Shown: positions 8,660-18,105 of the stretch, in pieces
Layout of the letters: every line of letters starts with the position of its first letter
Numbering within the stretch: the stretch's first letter is position 1
NCBI GenBank assembly: GCA_949291515.1
Contig: CASEVY010000002.1
Coordinates: 1 to 64,000 of the forward strand
Direction: 5' to 3'
From: an uncultured bacterium
Lineage (GTDB): Bacteria; Elusimicrobiota; Elusimicrobia; Elusimicrobiales; Elusimicrobiaceae
Length of the DNA stretch: 64,000 nt
Made by a program: the position numbers and the translations under genes
Notes under the pieces: generated by a model
What the model saw: only the letters and a program-made list of their open reading frames with translations
Told to the model about the DNA's origin: nothing
The model's database searches: none

Positions 8660-11600
8660 TTACATCGCTGGTGCGGGTTGAAAGGCGGCCCCGGCCCCGG
8701 CAATAGGTGACAATTTATCTTGCGGCTGAGTGGCGTTAAATAGAGTTTCGTCCAGTATTTGTATGGATTGGTCCTGTCTTTTTGAAGCTATCGGGATAAT
8801 ATCGGTATCGCTGTTGTAGAACATTATCCAGTCGTCGGCCATATCCTTGTATAAATTCCAGAAGTTGTTTCTGCTTTTATAGTATCGGTCGGTAAGGTTG
8901 CCGTAGGGGGCGTCATGGCCGCCTTCCAAAACTCGGGAGCGGACTCTTGCGATAGACTCTTCCGGGCTGTCTACGAAGGTGTACAATATCATTACGCGGT
9001 ATCCGTTTTCTTTGGCTTTTCTTATTAAGGATGTCGCGCTTCGGCCGGAGAGAGTGCTTTCGATAACAAAAGATTTTTCTCTTTTTATCATATCCTCCAT
9101 TTGCGATATCAACACTTTGCCCGCGTCTAATGTGCTTAGATTTTGTTCCGCGGATATTATATCCTGATTAAGGAAAGGCAAATTCTTGTTTGAGAGCAGC
9201 TGCTTATAAAGATAAGTTTTTCCGCTTCCGTTAGGGCCGCCTAAAATAAACAAAACTTTCGCTTCGGGAGGCGAATCCAAATCCAATAAAGCGCTGCCTT
9301 TTAGCGCGGGTGCGGGTTTGAAGTATCCCTGCAATTTGCGCAATGCGGCGACGATATCGTCTTTTGCGAATTCTTTCGGGAAGGTATAAGGAATATTTAA
9401 TATGCCCTGCCAATTTTTATTGGTCAAATATTCCAAATGCAGGTGGGGCGTTTCGTTTTTAATTTCGTGGCTGCCAAGGCGCATTCTGACGGTATAATTG
9501 TGATTGTATACGTGTACTTCGCCTTCGGTTGTTTCCGCATAGTGTACTGGTGTCAATTCGCTTGCGCCCAGCATATGGGAAACCCACGGGCCCAGTTTTT
9601 CAAGGATATCTTTCGGCGAGTTTATGTTTTGTTCGCCTGGTGGTAAATTGCTCTTGTGAATCCACTCTACTATGGCTTGGCGTATGTCCGAATACTCCAT
9701 TTCTGCGGAGACACCTATCCTGGACGCGGTTATACCAGATACGTCGTCCCATACTCCGTTTGCGTTTATCAGGCAGCCTTTAACGTCTGTGAACTTGTTT
9801 GAATCTTTATTAAGTTTAAGCTGCTCTACGGTATTTTTCGTTTTTATTATGGCCAGGGCGATATTAAGCGCTTGCGAAGAGTTCATATCGGAAAGCGCAT
9901 TCCTTAAAGAGTGTCTCAAATTTTGGCTGGAGAACAGCGAGCCGATATTTGCTTTGGCGAATTCTATTTCGTTCAAGAAGTTAATGCTTTTCTCTATTTT
10001 CTCTTCGGAAAAGTTCTTCATCGAAACAAATTCCGGGATATGCAGCAATCTGGACGGATTGAATGCTATAGCCTTATAATAGGCATAGAAATAGTCCAAG
10101 GCGTTCAAATAATCGTTGATTTTTGCCGCGCGCGCTTTTGCGGAAGTATTCGCGTCCGCTATTTTCATTATAGCCTGTTCATTGAATATAATTTTTAGGA
10201 ATCGTTCAAAAGTGGATATGGACAAAGCGGGGGCTATCACCTGTAAGAAAGAAAGATGCTGTTTATAAGTTTTAAGCGAGAAATTTGTCCCTTGCGCCCA
10301 ACCGTTGTTCTCTATGAAGGCGATCATTTGAGGTATGGTCATCTCTTGCCCGTTTACTTGAAAAACTTCTTTTTGGCTTTGGTCAATCTTTTCCAGCAGC
10401 AAGGGGCTGACCTGCGTTTGGTAGTTTTTCAACATCAAATCTTCGGTGTCGACGTTTATTGTCGTTTCGATAACGTTTTGACGGCGCAATATGTAGTTTT
10501 CAAACCATAGGTTTCCCGTGCTCGGAGAACCGAACGTTACCAAAGGCCAAGTGGTCATCGCGATTACAGTCGGCTTTATGGACAGAAAGGATTTCTTTTG
10601 GATTTGTTCCTTGGCGGGTACGGTCCAATAGTTTATTTTATTTTCTATTCCGGGATATATGTTTTTCGCGAATATGCTTGGAAAGACAAGCGGCGAAATA
10701 GATGCCAAGCCCAATTCCTTTATAGTCTGATTCACGGCCTTAAAACTTAGGGAGTTGACAATATTCCCGCCTGGAAGAGGTATCGTGTTGAAAGTTTGGA
10801 ATATTTTCGGATCAAATACCGATACCGGCTGCGGAGTCGGTACGGCGAAGGGTTTTATGGTTCCCAGAGAGATTAAATCGGAACTCTTTGTCGCGTTAAA
10901 AATCAATTCCGTAGCGGTGGGTAATGCCTTACCGGTTGTTATCAGCGATTCTGGGGTTGTTGCGGCGACCTGATAATTAAACAATAAAGTCGTTCCCAGC
11001 AGAGTAGCCCTGTTGTTGAGCACGCGCAAGCCTTTGCTTAAGAAAGCCATATTATGTTTGTCCAAATATGCATAGAATTTATCGGCTGCGCTTGGGCCGC
11101 TTTTTGTAAACAATCTGTAATTGTTTGTCGGCGGCATATAAGGGGAGGATAGGCTTAGGGCTTCTCCGATGGTTGTGCCTTTTCCCGTCTCAAGTTCCCA
11201 TAGACCCAAGGTCCCGTCGCCCGAGGCCGGTTTGCGCCACCAATTTTTTAATGGCGCCGCAAAGTATTTGTTCCACCAGGAAGTTGCTTTAAAATTATCC
11301 GTTGCCTTGTTTAGTGCGGATATGGCGGAATTATAATTTTTATAGGACTGCAGATACTCCAGCTCTCCCGTTGTAAACACCGGCGGTTTTGGCATATTGG
11401 CGGAACCGTTTTTAAAACTTTCCACGGCGGTATTGTAAGAAGATACTTTGTCGTTGTAGCCCTGCGAGTAAAATTTGGCTTTCTGAACAAAAGACTGCTG
11501 GCTTTGTGCCGCTTCGTATTGAGCTTGAGCCAATTGTGCTTTTGCGGTTTCTCTTTGGGTAGGCGCGGCTTTTTGAATCGTCTTCTGTTTGGCCGTTTGA

Positions 11601-13489
11601 GCGCGCGCTTCCAATTTGGCCAAATTTCGCTTGTTTAAATCGTTTTGCAGTTTGAGGGCTTCACGGGCGGATACCGGCTGTCGGAATATGCGTTTAATGC
11701 GGTTGCCGGTGCGCATAAGGCTTCTTTTTGCGGAAATATATTTGCCCATTTTGGCGTAATTGGCTCTTATATAGGCTATTCGTTTGGCGTTGTTCTGTAT
11801 TTTAAAGGCTTTTATTGCGGTGTAAGTGGATTTGCTCAAACCTACTACGTTTTTGCCCATTTTTACCAGGCCGACAGTACCCCAAATCATTAACAGTACG
11901 TCGCCGGCGGTGGCGGCTTTGTTAATGTAATTAAAGGCTGCAGTTCTTGCGCTTTTGCTTTTTTTCCTTTCCTGATTGACGATGGCCCCTTGTCCCAAAG
12001 AGCCTTTTATTGCGGGATATTTCGCCAAAAGGGCGCGGTCTATATCATATTCGTAAGTGGGGCTTATGTCTCCGAAGAGTGTGTTGGCCATTTTTAAGGC
12101 ATAGGCTTGAGCCTGTTGAGGGCTTACTCCGCTTTTTTTGCCGGTCAGCACGCCGAAGAGGAAGGGCTTGATGGTATTTTCCATATCCCGGCCGGTCGCG
12201 TATTTTGCAAGCAGCTGAGAACTTTGCGCGGAAGCGTCTTCCGATAACAGCTGGGCGATATCGGCGAAAGTGTTCCCGTAAGAGTAATCGGTGTTATACT
12301 GGGCCTGTTCCGATATAAAGCCCAAATATTTGCCGGTTGCGTTTTGGGCCATTTGGGAGTAATGGTTGACAGAGAGCCAATCGCTCCAATGCGGCCCGTT
12401 TTGTTCCATTTTGGTATAACGGGCGAGCAGGGAATCCAATGCCGAATAATTGCCGTTTGCGAGCAAAGCCGAAAATCCGGCGCCGAGTATATGGCTGAAC
12501 GCTATCGACTTTTCGCTCCTTATTATTAAATCCGAAACGGTTTTTGAATAGGGGCCGCTCTGTTTGGGGGCGAGATATCCCGCGATGACAATGCTTTCGG
12601 TTATGTTTTTAATCAGTACGGAAGCGACCTTTTTTTCCTTGGCATTGCTTATGCCGTTTTGGGAAAGGGTTTTGAAGTTTTGTTTTTGCAGAAAGGCCAA
12701 ATTATAAGCGTAAACGGAATTGCGCTCGCTTTGCGTTATGACTTTTTTCCCGTTTAATTCCAGATTCAGCAGTATTTGAGCCGTTCCCAAAGAGATGTTT
12801 TCCGGCCCTATGGCCGAAACCGCGGCCCTTGCTACGGTATAGGCCGCGTCTTCTATTTTGGCTTGATTTTTTTTGCGCCAATTTATTTCTTCTTGGGCGT
12901 CTTTTTTATATTCTTTATAAGCCTCTTCTGGGGGGAATGCGTTCAAAAGGTCATTGACGAGCTTATCTTCTGCCGTTTTAAATGGGACGGCGTTTTCGTA
13001 TCCGCTGTTCTTGGCGTTTTCCTTAGCGTAGGAGTGCAGCATTTGAACATATGCTTTTTTAAATTGTTCGTAGGGCAGTATTCGCGGTTCTTTAAGGTAT
13101 TCGCCCAAGAATTGTTTGAGTTTGTTTTCAAGGGCGTTTATTTGTTTTGAACCGGCCGCTTTTACGTACATAGGCCACATCGCGCCATACTTTGCCGAGC
13201 CTTGTTTTTTTAAAGAAGCCAAAGTCCTTTTTTCTTGGCTGGAGTTTATCTTTTTTAGAGAAGCGTCAACTTCCGCTTTCAGTGAATTTTGGTGAATATC
13301 GCCCTCGTTTCCGCGCAGAAAGGCCTCGTCTATTTTATCCAAATCGGCAATGGCGTTGACGTATGGCTGTTGAGGGGTCGCGGCGTTGATTAAGTTTGAG
13401 GCATTGGCGATATTTGTCTGCAACAGAATGATTGCCGACATAACGGAGGCTATAATTTTTTTTGCTTTCAACAAGTTTTTATTCGACAT
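8660..13489 (-). CDS. Giant exported protein with C-terminal zeta-toxin-like kinase domain
   Basis: 1609 residues. The N-terminus is a plausible signal peptide (basic n-region, hydrophobic core IIASVMSAIILL, cleavage near ANA-S at about residue 30). Residues about 30-1300 are Ala/Lys/Asn-rich, largely helical and without a family I know; a coiled-coil-like stretch rich in A, Q and K lies near residues 640-720. The last 200 residues match the zeta toxin / UDP-N-acetylglucosamine kinase fold: Walker A GGPNGSGKT at 1417-1425, LNQD at about 1440-1443, FVIESTLSG with E1477, and the R-V-x-x-R-V-x-E-G-G-H-D-x-P / D-R-Y-Y-x-S block. Just before it lies a His-rich stretch (TPHLHLEY). No antitoxin gene is adjacent. 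Gene call certain, kinase-like domain likely, role unknown. Confidence 0.85.
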   Translation of the reverse strand: MSNKNLLKAKKIIASVMSAIILLQTNIANASNLINAATPQQPYVNAIADLDKIDEAFLRGNEGDIHQNSLKAEVDASLKKINSSQEKRTLASLKKQGSAKYGAMWPMYVKAAGSKQINALENKLKQFLGEYLKEPRILPYEQFKKAYVQMLHSYAKENAKNSGYENAVPFKTAEDKLVNDLLNAFPPEEAYKEYKKDAQEEINWRKKNQAKIEDAAYTVARAAVSAIGPENISLGTAQILLNLELNGKKVITQSERNSVYAYNLAFLQKQNFKTLSQNGISNAKEKKVASVLIKNITESIVIAGYLAPKQSGPYSKTVSDLIIRSEKSIAFSHILGAGFSALLANGNYSALDSLLARYTKMEQNGPHWSDWLSVNHYSQMAQNATGKYLGFISEQAQYNTDYSYGNTFADIAQLLSEDASAQSSQLLAKYATGRDMENTIKPFLFGVLTGKKSGVSPQQAQAYALKMANTLFGDISPTYEYDIDRALLAKYPAIKGSLGQGAIVNQERKKSKSARTAAFNYINKAATAGDVLLMIWGTVGLVKMGKNVVGLSKSTYTAIKAFKIQNNAKRIAYIRANYAKMGKYISAKRSLMRTGNRIKRIFRQPVSAREALKLQNDLNKRNLAKLEARAQTAKQKTIQKAAPTQRETAKAQLAQAQYEAAQSQQSFVQKAKFYSQGYNDKVSSYNTAVESFKNGSANMPKPPVFTTGELEYLQSYKNYNSAISALNKATDNFKATSWWNKYFAAPLKNWWRKPASGDGTLGLWELETGKGTTIGEALSLSSPYMPPTNNYRLFTKSGPSAADKFYAYLDKHNMAFLSKGLRVLNNRATLLGTTLLFNYQVAATTPESLITTGKALPTATELIFNATKSSDLISLGTIKPFAVPTPQPVSVFDPKIFQTFNTIPLPGGNIVNSLSFKAVNQTIKELGLASISPLVFPSIFAKNIYPGIENKINYWTVPAKEQIQKKSFLSIKPTVIAMTTWPLVTFGSPSTGNLWFENYILRRQNVIETTINVDTEDLMLKNYQTQVSPLLLEKIDQSQKEVFQVNGQEMTIPQMIAFIENNGWAQGTNFSLKTYKQHLSFLQVIAPALSISTFERFLKIIFNEQAIMKIADANTSAKARAAKINDYLNALDYFYAYYKAIAFNPSRLLHIPEFVSMKNFSEEKIEKSINFLNEIEFAKANIGSLFSSQNLRHSLRNALSDMNSSQALNIALAIIKTKNTVEQLKLNKDSNKFTDVKGCLINANGVWDDVSGITASRIGVSAEMEYSDIRQAIVEWIHKSNLPPGEQNINSPKDILEKLGPWVSHMLGASELTPVHYAETTEGEVHVYNHNYTVRMRLGSHEIKNETPHLHLEYLTNKNWQGILNIPYTFPKEFAKDDIVAALRKLQGYFKPAPALKGSALLDLDSPPEAKVLFILGGPNGSGKTYLYKQLLSNKNLPFLNQDIISAEQNLSTLDAGKVLISQMEDMIKREKSFVIESTLSGRSATSLIRKAKENGYRVMILYTFVDSPEESIARVRSRVLEGGHDAPYGNLTDRYYKSRNNFWNLYKDMADDWIMFYNSDTDIIPIASKRQDQSIQILDETLFNATQPQDKLSPIAGAGAAFQPAPAM

Positions 13490-13602
13490 AATTCTCTACG
13501 CTCGCCGCAACTTTCGACAAATATATGTTTATATTAAAATGATGACATAAAACCCTTTAGTTCGCAAGGGTCAATGGACCCAATTGCAAATACCCAAAGG
13601 GC

Positions 13603-14763
13603 CTATCCGCCGTTTATTGATCTTGCGGCGGCGCAGGCGCTGGCCCAGGCCCAAGCAAGATTGTATCCGCCCAGCTGTCCGCTTACGTCCAAACATTCGC
13701 CGGTGAAATATAGATTTTCTGCTTTTTTTGACATCAAAGTTTTTGAGGATATGTCTTTTGTAGATATTCCGCCTGCCGTTATTTCCGCTTTTTCATAGCC
13801 TGTCAATTTGTCGGCTTGGAAGGAAAAAGAATTGATTTTTTGGGCTGTTTCCGATATTTCTTCTTTAGTGAGGTCTGCCGTTCTTTTGTCAAAACCGTTT
13901 AAAATAGCTTTGGCCAACCTTGGCGGCAGCAGTTGCTCTATAAGCGAGAGCAGGTGTTTGGGGCCGTTTTTGTTTTGTTTTATAAAGTTTTCCGCGTCCG
14001 TTTGCGGGCAGAAGTTTATCTTGAGCGTTTTGTTTTTTATTCCGTAAAGAGAAAGATTAAACAGGGCCGGTCCGCTTATTCCGTCGTGGGTAAACAGGAG
14101 CCCGCCGGAAAATTGATTTTTTCCGCAGGAAATTTCGGCCTGCAGGGAAATACCGGCCGTATCGGCAAATCGTTTTTTTAAATCGCCGGTAAAAATTATG
14201 CCGCACAATGCGGGATAAGGCGGTATGATTTCGTGTCCGAAACTTTCTGCCAAGTCAAAAGCGGCGCAGGACGCCCCCATATTTTTGTGGCTTAATGCGC
14301 CCAGCGAGCAGACCAAATTTTTGCATTTAAAAATTTCTTCTCCTGCGTAAACCTCGAAAATATCTCCATTTTTCAAAGCCTTTTTAAATTTGCAGCCAAG
14401 TCTTAAATCTGTGTTCCGGGGCAGGGAATTTAGCAAAGCGTCCAACACCGATTTTGAAGACTGCGCGAAGAATTTGCCGTCTTCCCTAAGGGTAAAGCGG
14501 ACATTATTTTGCGCAAGCATTTTCTTGAAGTCGTCAAAGTCGAAGGATTTTAATGCCGATATGCAGAAATGCGGGTTTTGACCGTAATAATTTCGCAATG
14601 AGATTTCGGCGTTATAAAAATTGCAAAGCCCGCCTCCGCTGGCTAGCAATTTAATGCCGGGTTTGGAATTACCCTCTATGATTAATGTTTTTGCGGTTTT
14701 AAGTTTCGCGGCGCACATGAGCCCGCTTGCGCCCGCGCCCAGTATTATGCAATCGAAGATCAT
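13603..14763 (-). CDS. NAD(P)/FAD-dependent oxidoreductase, HI0933/YhiN family flavoprotein
   Basis: A 386-residue flavoprotein with the N-terminal dinucleotide-binding motif GAGASGLMCA (residues 9-18), the family block KPGIKLLASGGGLCN (a GGGRCN-like motif with L for R) and the C-terminal GQLGGYNLAWAWASA, which closes the FAD site. HI0933-family proteins are widespread putative FAD-dependent dehydrogenases whose substrate is unknown. The ATG has no ribosome binding site; TAACAT lies 7 bases upstream. It is transcribed alone, divergently from the M24 peptidase pair. Confidence 0.88.
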   Translation of the reverse strand: MIFDCIILGAGASGLMCAAKLKTAKTLIIEGNSKPGIKLLASGGGLCNFYNAEISLRNYYGQNPHFCISALKSFDFDDFKKMLAQNNVRFTLREDGKFFAQSSKSVLDALLNSLPRNTDLRLGCKFKKALKNGDIFEVYAGEEIFKCKNLVCSLGALSHKNMGASCAAFDLAESFGHEIIPPYPALCGIIFTGDLKKRFADTAGISLQAEISCGKNQFSGGLLFTHDGISGPALFNLSLYGIKNKTLKINFCPQTDAENFIKQNKNGPKHLLSLIEQLLPPRLAKAILNGFDKRTADLTKEEISETAQKINSFSFQADKLTGYEKAEITAGGISTKDISSKTLMSKKAENLYFTGECLDVSGQLGGYNLAWAWASACAAARSINGG

Positions 14764-14770
14764 ATCAATA

Positions 14771-14776
14771 ATGTTA
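14771..14776 (-). promoter_or_regulatory. -10 box of the HI0933-family gene, leaderless geometry
   Basis: TAACAT on the reverse strand followed by 7 bases (TATTGAT) and the ATG at 14763. No Shine-Dalgarno is present and the -35 is weak. Confidence 0.35.
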
Positions 14777-14905
14777 CAAAAGATTTGGCTTTAAAGGAAA
14801 AATAAAATAACGGATAGTGGAAAAGCGCTTTTTGGGAATACGCCCTTTTATTAGTGCGCCGGCAAATTGTATAATATAAATAATTAAACATTAAAGGAGC
14901 AGGCT

Positions 14906-15958
14906 ATGGCAAAATTGGACGCGGATAAACTTTCACTTATAAGGAAAGTGATAAAAAAACAAGGTCTTGACGCTTTTATAATAAGCGATTATAACGATAT
15001 AAAATACATTATGGGCCCCGTGTTCCAACCGGGCGAGGCGGTAATGCTGATACATTCCAAAGGGGTATATCTTACTGCGCGCAGCCTGTACGAGGCTCCT
15101 CTTAAAGCCGATTTCCCCGAAATACTGACAGAAGGCTGCGATGTGGAACGTTCTTCAAAAACGGCGCAGGCGGCAAAGCGTTTAAAACTCAAGAAAGTGG
15201 GTTTTGACGGTTTGAAAGAAACTTATCACGACGGCAAAGTATACGAAAAAGAAGGTTTTAAAAATATAGAAAATTTTTTGGTTCCCGTAAGGGCGAGCAA
15301 GACGGAAGCGGAGCTAAAAAATATGAAGGCTTCGGCAAAGATAGCATATAAGACTTATGAGCATATCCTTTCTTGGCTTGAGCCGGGCGTAACGGAACAG
15401 CAGGCGGCGGAAGAGATAGATTCTTTTATGAAGAAAAACGGCGCCAGCGCGCCCTCTTTTGACACTATAGTCGCCTTCGGCGCCAACAGCGGCAATCCCC
15501 ATTACGTTACGGGCAAGGCCAAATTAAAAAAGAATATGCCGGTTTTATTGGATTTCGGTTGTATATATAAAGATTACTGCTCGGACATAACGAGGACATT
15601 TTGGTTCGGCGATAAACCCAGCAAGGAATTTACGGAGATTTTAAATATAGTCAAATCTGCCCATGACGAGGTTGTGGAAAAAGCGCGCTGCGGGCAGAGC
15701 GGGGCGGAAATAGACGCCATCGCCAGAGAATATATCGAGGCGGCGGGCTACGGCAAATACTTTACGCACCGCACTGGGCACGGTATCGGTATGCAGATAC
15801 ACGAGGAGGCGTGCCTGAGCCAGGATAATACCTCCGTACCCATAGCGGAGAATTATTGCTTCAGCGTAGAGCCGGGCATTTATATGGCGGGCAAAATAGG
15901 CGTAAGGCACGAAGATTGTTTTTATATGACCAAGGACGGAATAAAGCAGATAAAATGA
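14906..15958 (+). CDS. M24-family metallopeptidase (Xaa-Pro aminopeptidase type), copy 1
   Basis: 350 residues: a creatinase-like N-terminal domain (about 1-130) and a pita-bread catalytic domain. The five metal ligands of the family are visible: D in LLDFGC, D in SDITRTFW, H in HRTGHGIG, E in EEACL, and E in RHEDCF. It is predicted to cleave N-terminal residues ahead of proline with two Mn or Co ions in the cytoplasm. AAAGGAG lies 6 bases before the ATG, with TATAAT at 14870-14875. The stop overlaps the second M24 gene by 4 bases. The two copies are clearly paralogous. Confidence 0.93.
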   Translation: MAKLDADKLSLIRKVIKKQGLDAFIISDYNDIKYIMGPVFQPGEAVMLIHSKGVYLTARSLYEAPLKADFPEILTEGCDVERSSKTAQAAKRLKLKKVGFDGLKETYHDGKVYEKEGFKNIENFLVPVRASKTEAELKNMKASAKIAYKTYEHILSWLEPGVTEQQAAEEIDSFMKKNGASAPSFDTIVAFGANSGNPHYVTGKAKLKKNMPVLLDFGCIYKDYCSDITRTFWFGDKPSKEFTEILNIVKSAHDEVVEKARCGQSGAEIDAIAREYIEAAGYGKYFTHRTGHGIGMQIHEEACLSQDNTSVPIAENYCFSVEPGIYMAGKIGVRHEDCFYMTKDGIKQIK

Positions 15959-17004
15959 AGTACAGCGACGAAAAAATAAAGAACTTGCAATCGTATATGA
16001 AGCGCAAAGGCATAGACGCCTGCGCGGTTACGGATTTGGACGGAGTAAATTTTTTCGGCGATTTTTCTTTTGCCGGCCAAGGCGACGCTTATTTGCTTAT
16101 AACCCGCAAGAAAGCCTATTGCTTTACCAAACAGATGTACGCGGCGGATTTAAAGAAGAAAGCGCCGTATCTTGTCTTAGTGGACAGTTTGGACTGTGCG
16201 GATATAGTCAAGAAGGCTCGTTCTTTAAAAGCGGGCAATTGCATTTTTGACGCCGCCGCGACTGGTTATTTGGCTGGCAAATTATTTTATCAAAGCGGAT
16301 TTAAAGAGGCGGCGGGTTTTATAGCGGAAGTCAAGGAAGAAAAGACCGCTCTGGAAATAAACCGAATAAAGAAAGCCTGCTTGATATCGGCCAAGGCATA
16401 TGATGTCTTCCGCGGGAAGTTAAAAGCCGGTATGAGCGAGATCGAAGCCGCCGCCCTTTTGGAAGGGATAATGTCAGATTTGGGCGGGCAGGGCTTGGCT
16501 TTTACTACGATAATGGCTTTCGGAGCGAACAGCGCGAATCCGCATCACATAAATTCTTCCAGGAGGTTAAAGGAGGGGGACGTCGTCTTGTTGGATTACG
16601 GGTGCAAGTACGGCGGATACTGTTCGGACATAACCAGAACATTTTGGTTTGGCAAGAAGCCTTCCTCGGACTTCGTGAAAATTTTTGATTTGGTAAAAGC
16701 GGCGCATGACGAGGCGTTAAAATACGTTAAAGCGGGCGCGGCGGCGAAAGCGGCGCACAACCGCGTATGCGAGTTTTTTGACGAGAACGGCAAACTCGCC
16801 AAGTATTTTATACACGGGTTGGGACATAGTTTGGGTACGGCGATACACGAAACTCCGTACCTTAATTCCCGCAGCTCGAGCACGCTTAAGGCGGGCAATA
16901 TCGTAACGGTGGAGCCGGGGTTGTATTTTGAGGGCAAATTCGGCATACGGTACGAAAATACGGTTCTCATAACGGATAAATCCGTTAAAATTTTAACTAA
17001 GTAA
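15955..17004 (+). CDS. M24-family metallopeptidase, copy 2
   Basis: 349 residues, paralogous to the upstream gene. The start ATG overlaps the previous stop (ATGA) and begins MKYSDEKIKNLQSYMKRKG, aligned with the start of copy 1; a longer in-frame extension inside copy 1 is not credible. Metal ligands are again complete: D in LLDYGC, D in SDITRTFW, H in HGLGHSLG, E in HETPYL, E in RYENTV. The N-terminal domain is more divergent, so the two enzymes may differ in substrate or form a heterodimer. efp follows after 12 bases, preceded by AAGGAG. Confidence 0.92.
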   Translation: MKYSDEKIKNLQSYMKRKGIDACAVTDLDGVNFFGDFSFAGQGDAYLLITRKKAYCFTKQMYAADLKKKAPYLVLVDSLDCADIVKKARSLKAGNCIFDAAATGYLAGKLFYQSGFKEAAGFIAEVKEEKTALEINRIKKACLISAKAYDVFRGKLKAGMSEIEAAALLEGIMSDLGGQGLAFTTIMAFGANSANPHHINSSRRLKEGDVVLLDYGCKYGGYCSDITRTFWFGKKPSSDFVKIFDLVKAAHDEALKYVKAGAAAKAAHNRVCEFFDENGKLAKYFIHGLGHSLGTAIHETPYLNSRSSSTLKAGNIVTVEPGLYFEGKFGIRYENTVLITDKSVKILTK

Positions 17005-17016
17005 TAAGGAGCATTT

Positions 17017-17583
17017 ATGATAGGAACACCAGACTTTAAAGAGGGCTTGATATTTGAGAACGAAAACGGCGAACTTGTCGAGATTATCGAATATCAGCAC
17101 CACCGCAAATCTCAGGCAAGGGCCGTGGTTCGCGTAAAACTCAGAAATTTAAATACCGGTTCCGTGATAGAAACGGCCTATAGACCGGAAGATAAATTTA
17201 AGGAAGTAGACATAGAGAAGCGTCCTCACAATTATTTGTACACCGAAGGCGATATGATTTATTTTATGGACGCGGAAACATATGAGCAAATCGCGATACC
17301 GGCCGAGAAGATGGGCCATCAGCGCCATTATTTGACGGATAATATGGCCGCGACGGGTTTGTTTATCAACGGGAAACTTTTCACTATGGAGTTGCCTATA
17401 AAGATAGATATGAAAGTAGTTTCGACGGTACCCGGCGTTAAGGGCGATACGGTATCTAATTTGACCAAACCGGCGACTTTGGAATCGGGCTTGGAAATAA
17501 AAGTGCCGCTTTTCATCAATGAAGGCGACAAAATCCGCATAGATACCCGCACGGACACGTATGTTGAGAGGGTAAACGAGTAA
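17017..17583 (+). CDS. efp: Elongation factor P
   Basis: A 188-residue, three-domain ribosome-binding factor that relieves stalling at polyproline. The KOW-like N-domain, central OB domain and C-terminal OB domain (ending IRIDTRTDTYVERV) are all recognisable. The modified loop reads HHRKSQARA instead of the common P-G-K-G-x-A; K31 occupies the position of the lysine that is modified in E. coli. It is preceded by AAGGAG and follows the M24 peptidase pair, a neighbour combination also seen in other bacteria. No modification enzymes are in the window. Confidence 0.96.
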   Translation: MIGTPDFKEGLIFENENGELVEIIEYQHHRKSQARAVVRVKLRNLNTGSVIETAYRPEDKFKEVDIEKRPHNYLYTEGDMIYFMDAETYEQIAIPAEKMGHQRHYLTDNMAATGLFINGKLFTMELPIKIDMKVVSTVPGVKGDTVSNLTKPATLESGLEIKVPLFINEGDKIRIDTRTDTYVERVNE

Positions 17584-18105
17584 ATGTCTTTTGCAAAGCG
17601 CATAGCCGCATTGGCGGCATTTGCGAGTATGGCTTGTGCGGCTGGCGCTTTGGAGATATCCGGCTTTAGGGCGTATGAAGACGGCAGTGCGGAAGCGGAA
17701 TTTTGCGGAAAGTTTAAAGTGGAGAATATTTCGCTAAAGTCTTCTTCCGAGGGCGGCGGGGTTGAAATGCCGCTTGACTGGGGCGGATATGAGAATTTGA
17801 TTTTGACTTCTCCCGTTTTGGAGGGGGAAATCAAGAATTGTCTGCTCGGCAAATGCGGGGCTGCACCGCGCAAGTGCGAGCCTAAAGCGGAAATAATTTT
17901 CAGCAGGAAAGTAAACGAGCGGACCGTTTTGCTCAAAGCTAATTTTGACGGCGAATTGACGGCGGTATTCTTTTTGGGCGCATACAAGCGTTTGGGCAAG
18001 AGGTATTATAGGCTAAGCGGCGCGGCGGATTTTGAATTTACGGATAAAAAATATCGCAAAAGTTTCAGGGAATTTGTTATAAAGGAAGTAAAGAATTTAT
18101 TATGA
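17584..18105 (+). CDS. Exported protein with weak SpoVG-like pattern
   Basis: 173 residues with an N-terminal signal peptide (about 1-22, ...CAAGALE). The ATG immediately follows the efp stop codon. The region after the signal has a spacing reminiscent of SpoVG (I-x-x-F-R, then K-F-x-V-x-x-I, then V-E-M-P), but SpoVG is a cytoplasmic RNA/DNA-binding protein, so the likeness may be accidental. Two Cys in NCLLGKCG and one in RKCEP could form disulfides. Its 3' end overlaps the DUF192 gene by 4 bases. Function unknown. Confidence 0.6.
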   Translation: MSFAKRIAALAAFASMACAAGALEISGFRAYEDGSAEAEFCGKFKVENISLKSSSEGGGVEMPLDWGGYENLILTSPVLEGEIKNCLLGKCGAAPRKCEPKAEIIFSRKVNERTVLLKANFDGELTAVFFLGAYKRLGKRYYRLSGAADFEFTDKKYRKSFREFVIKEVKNLL

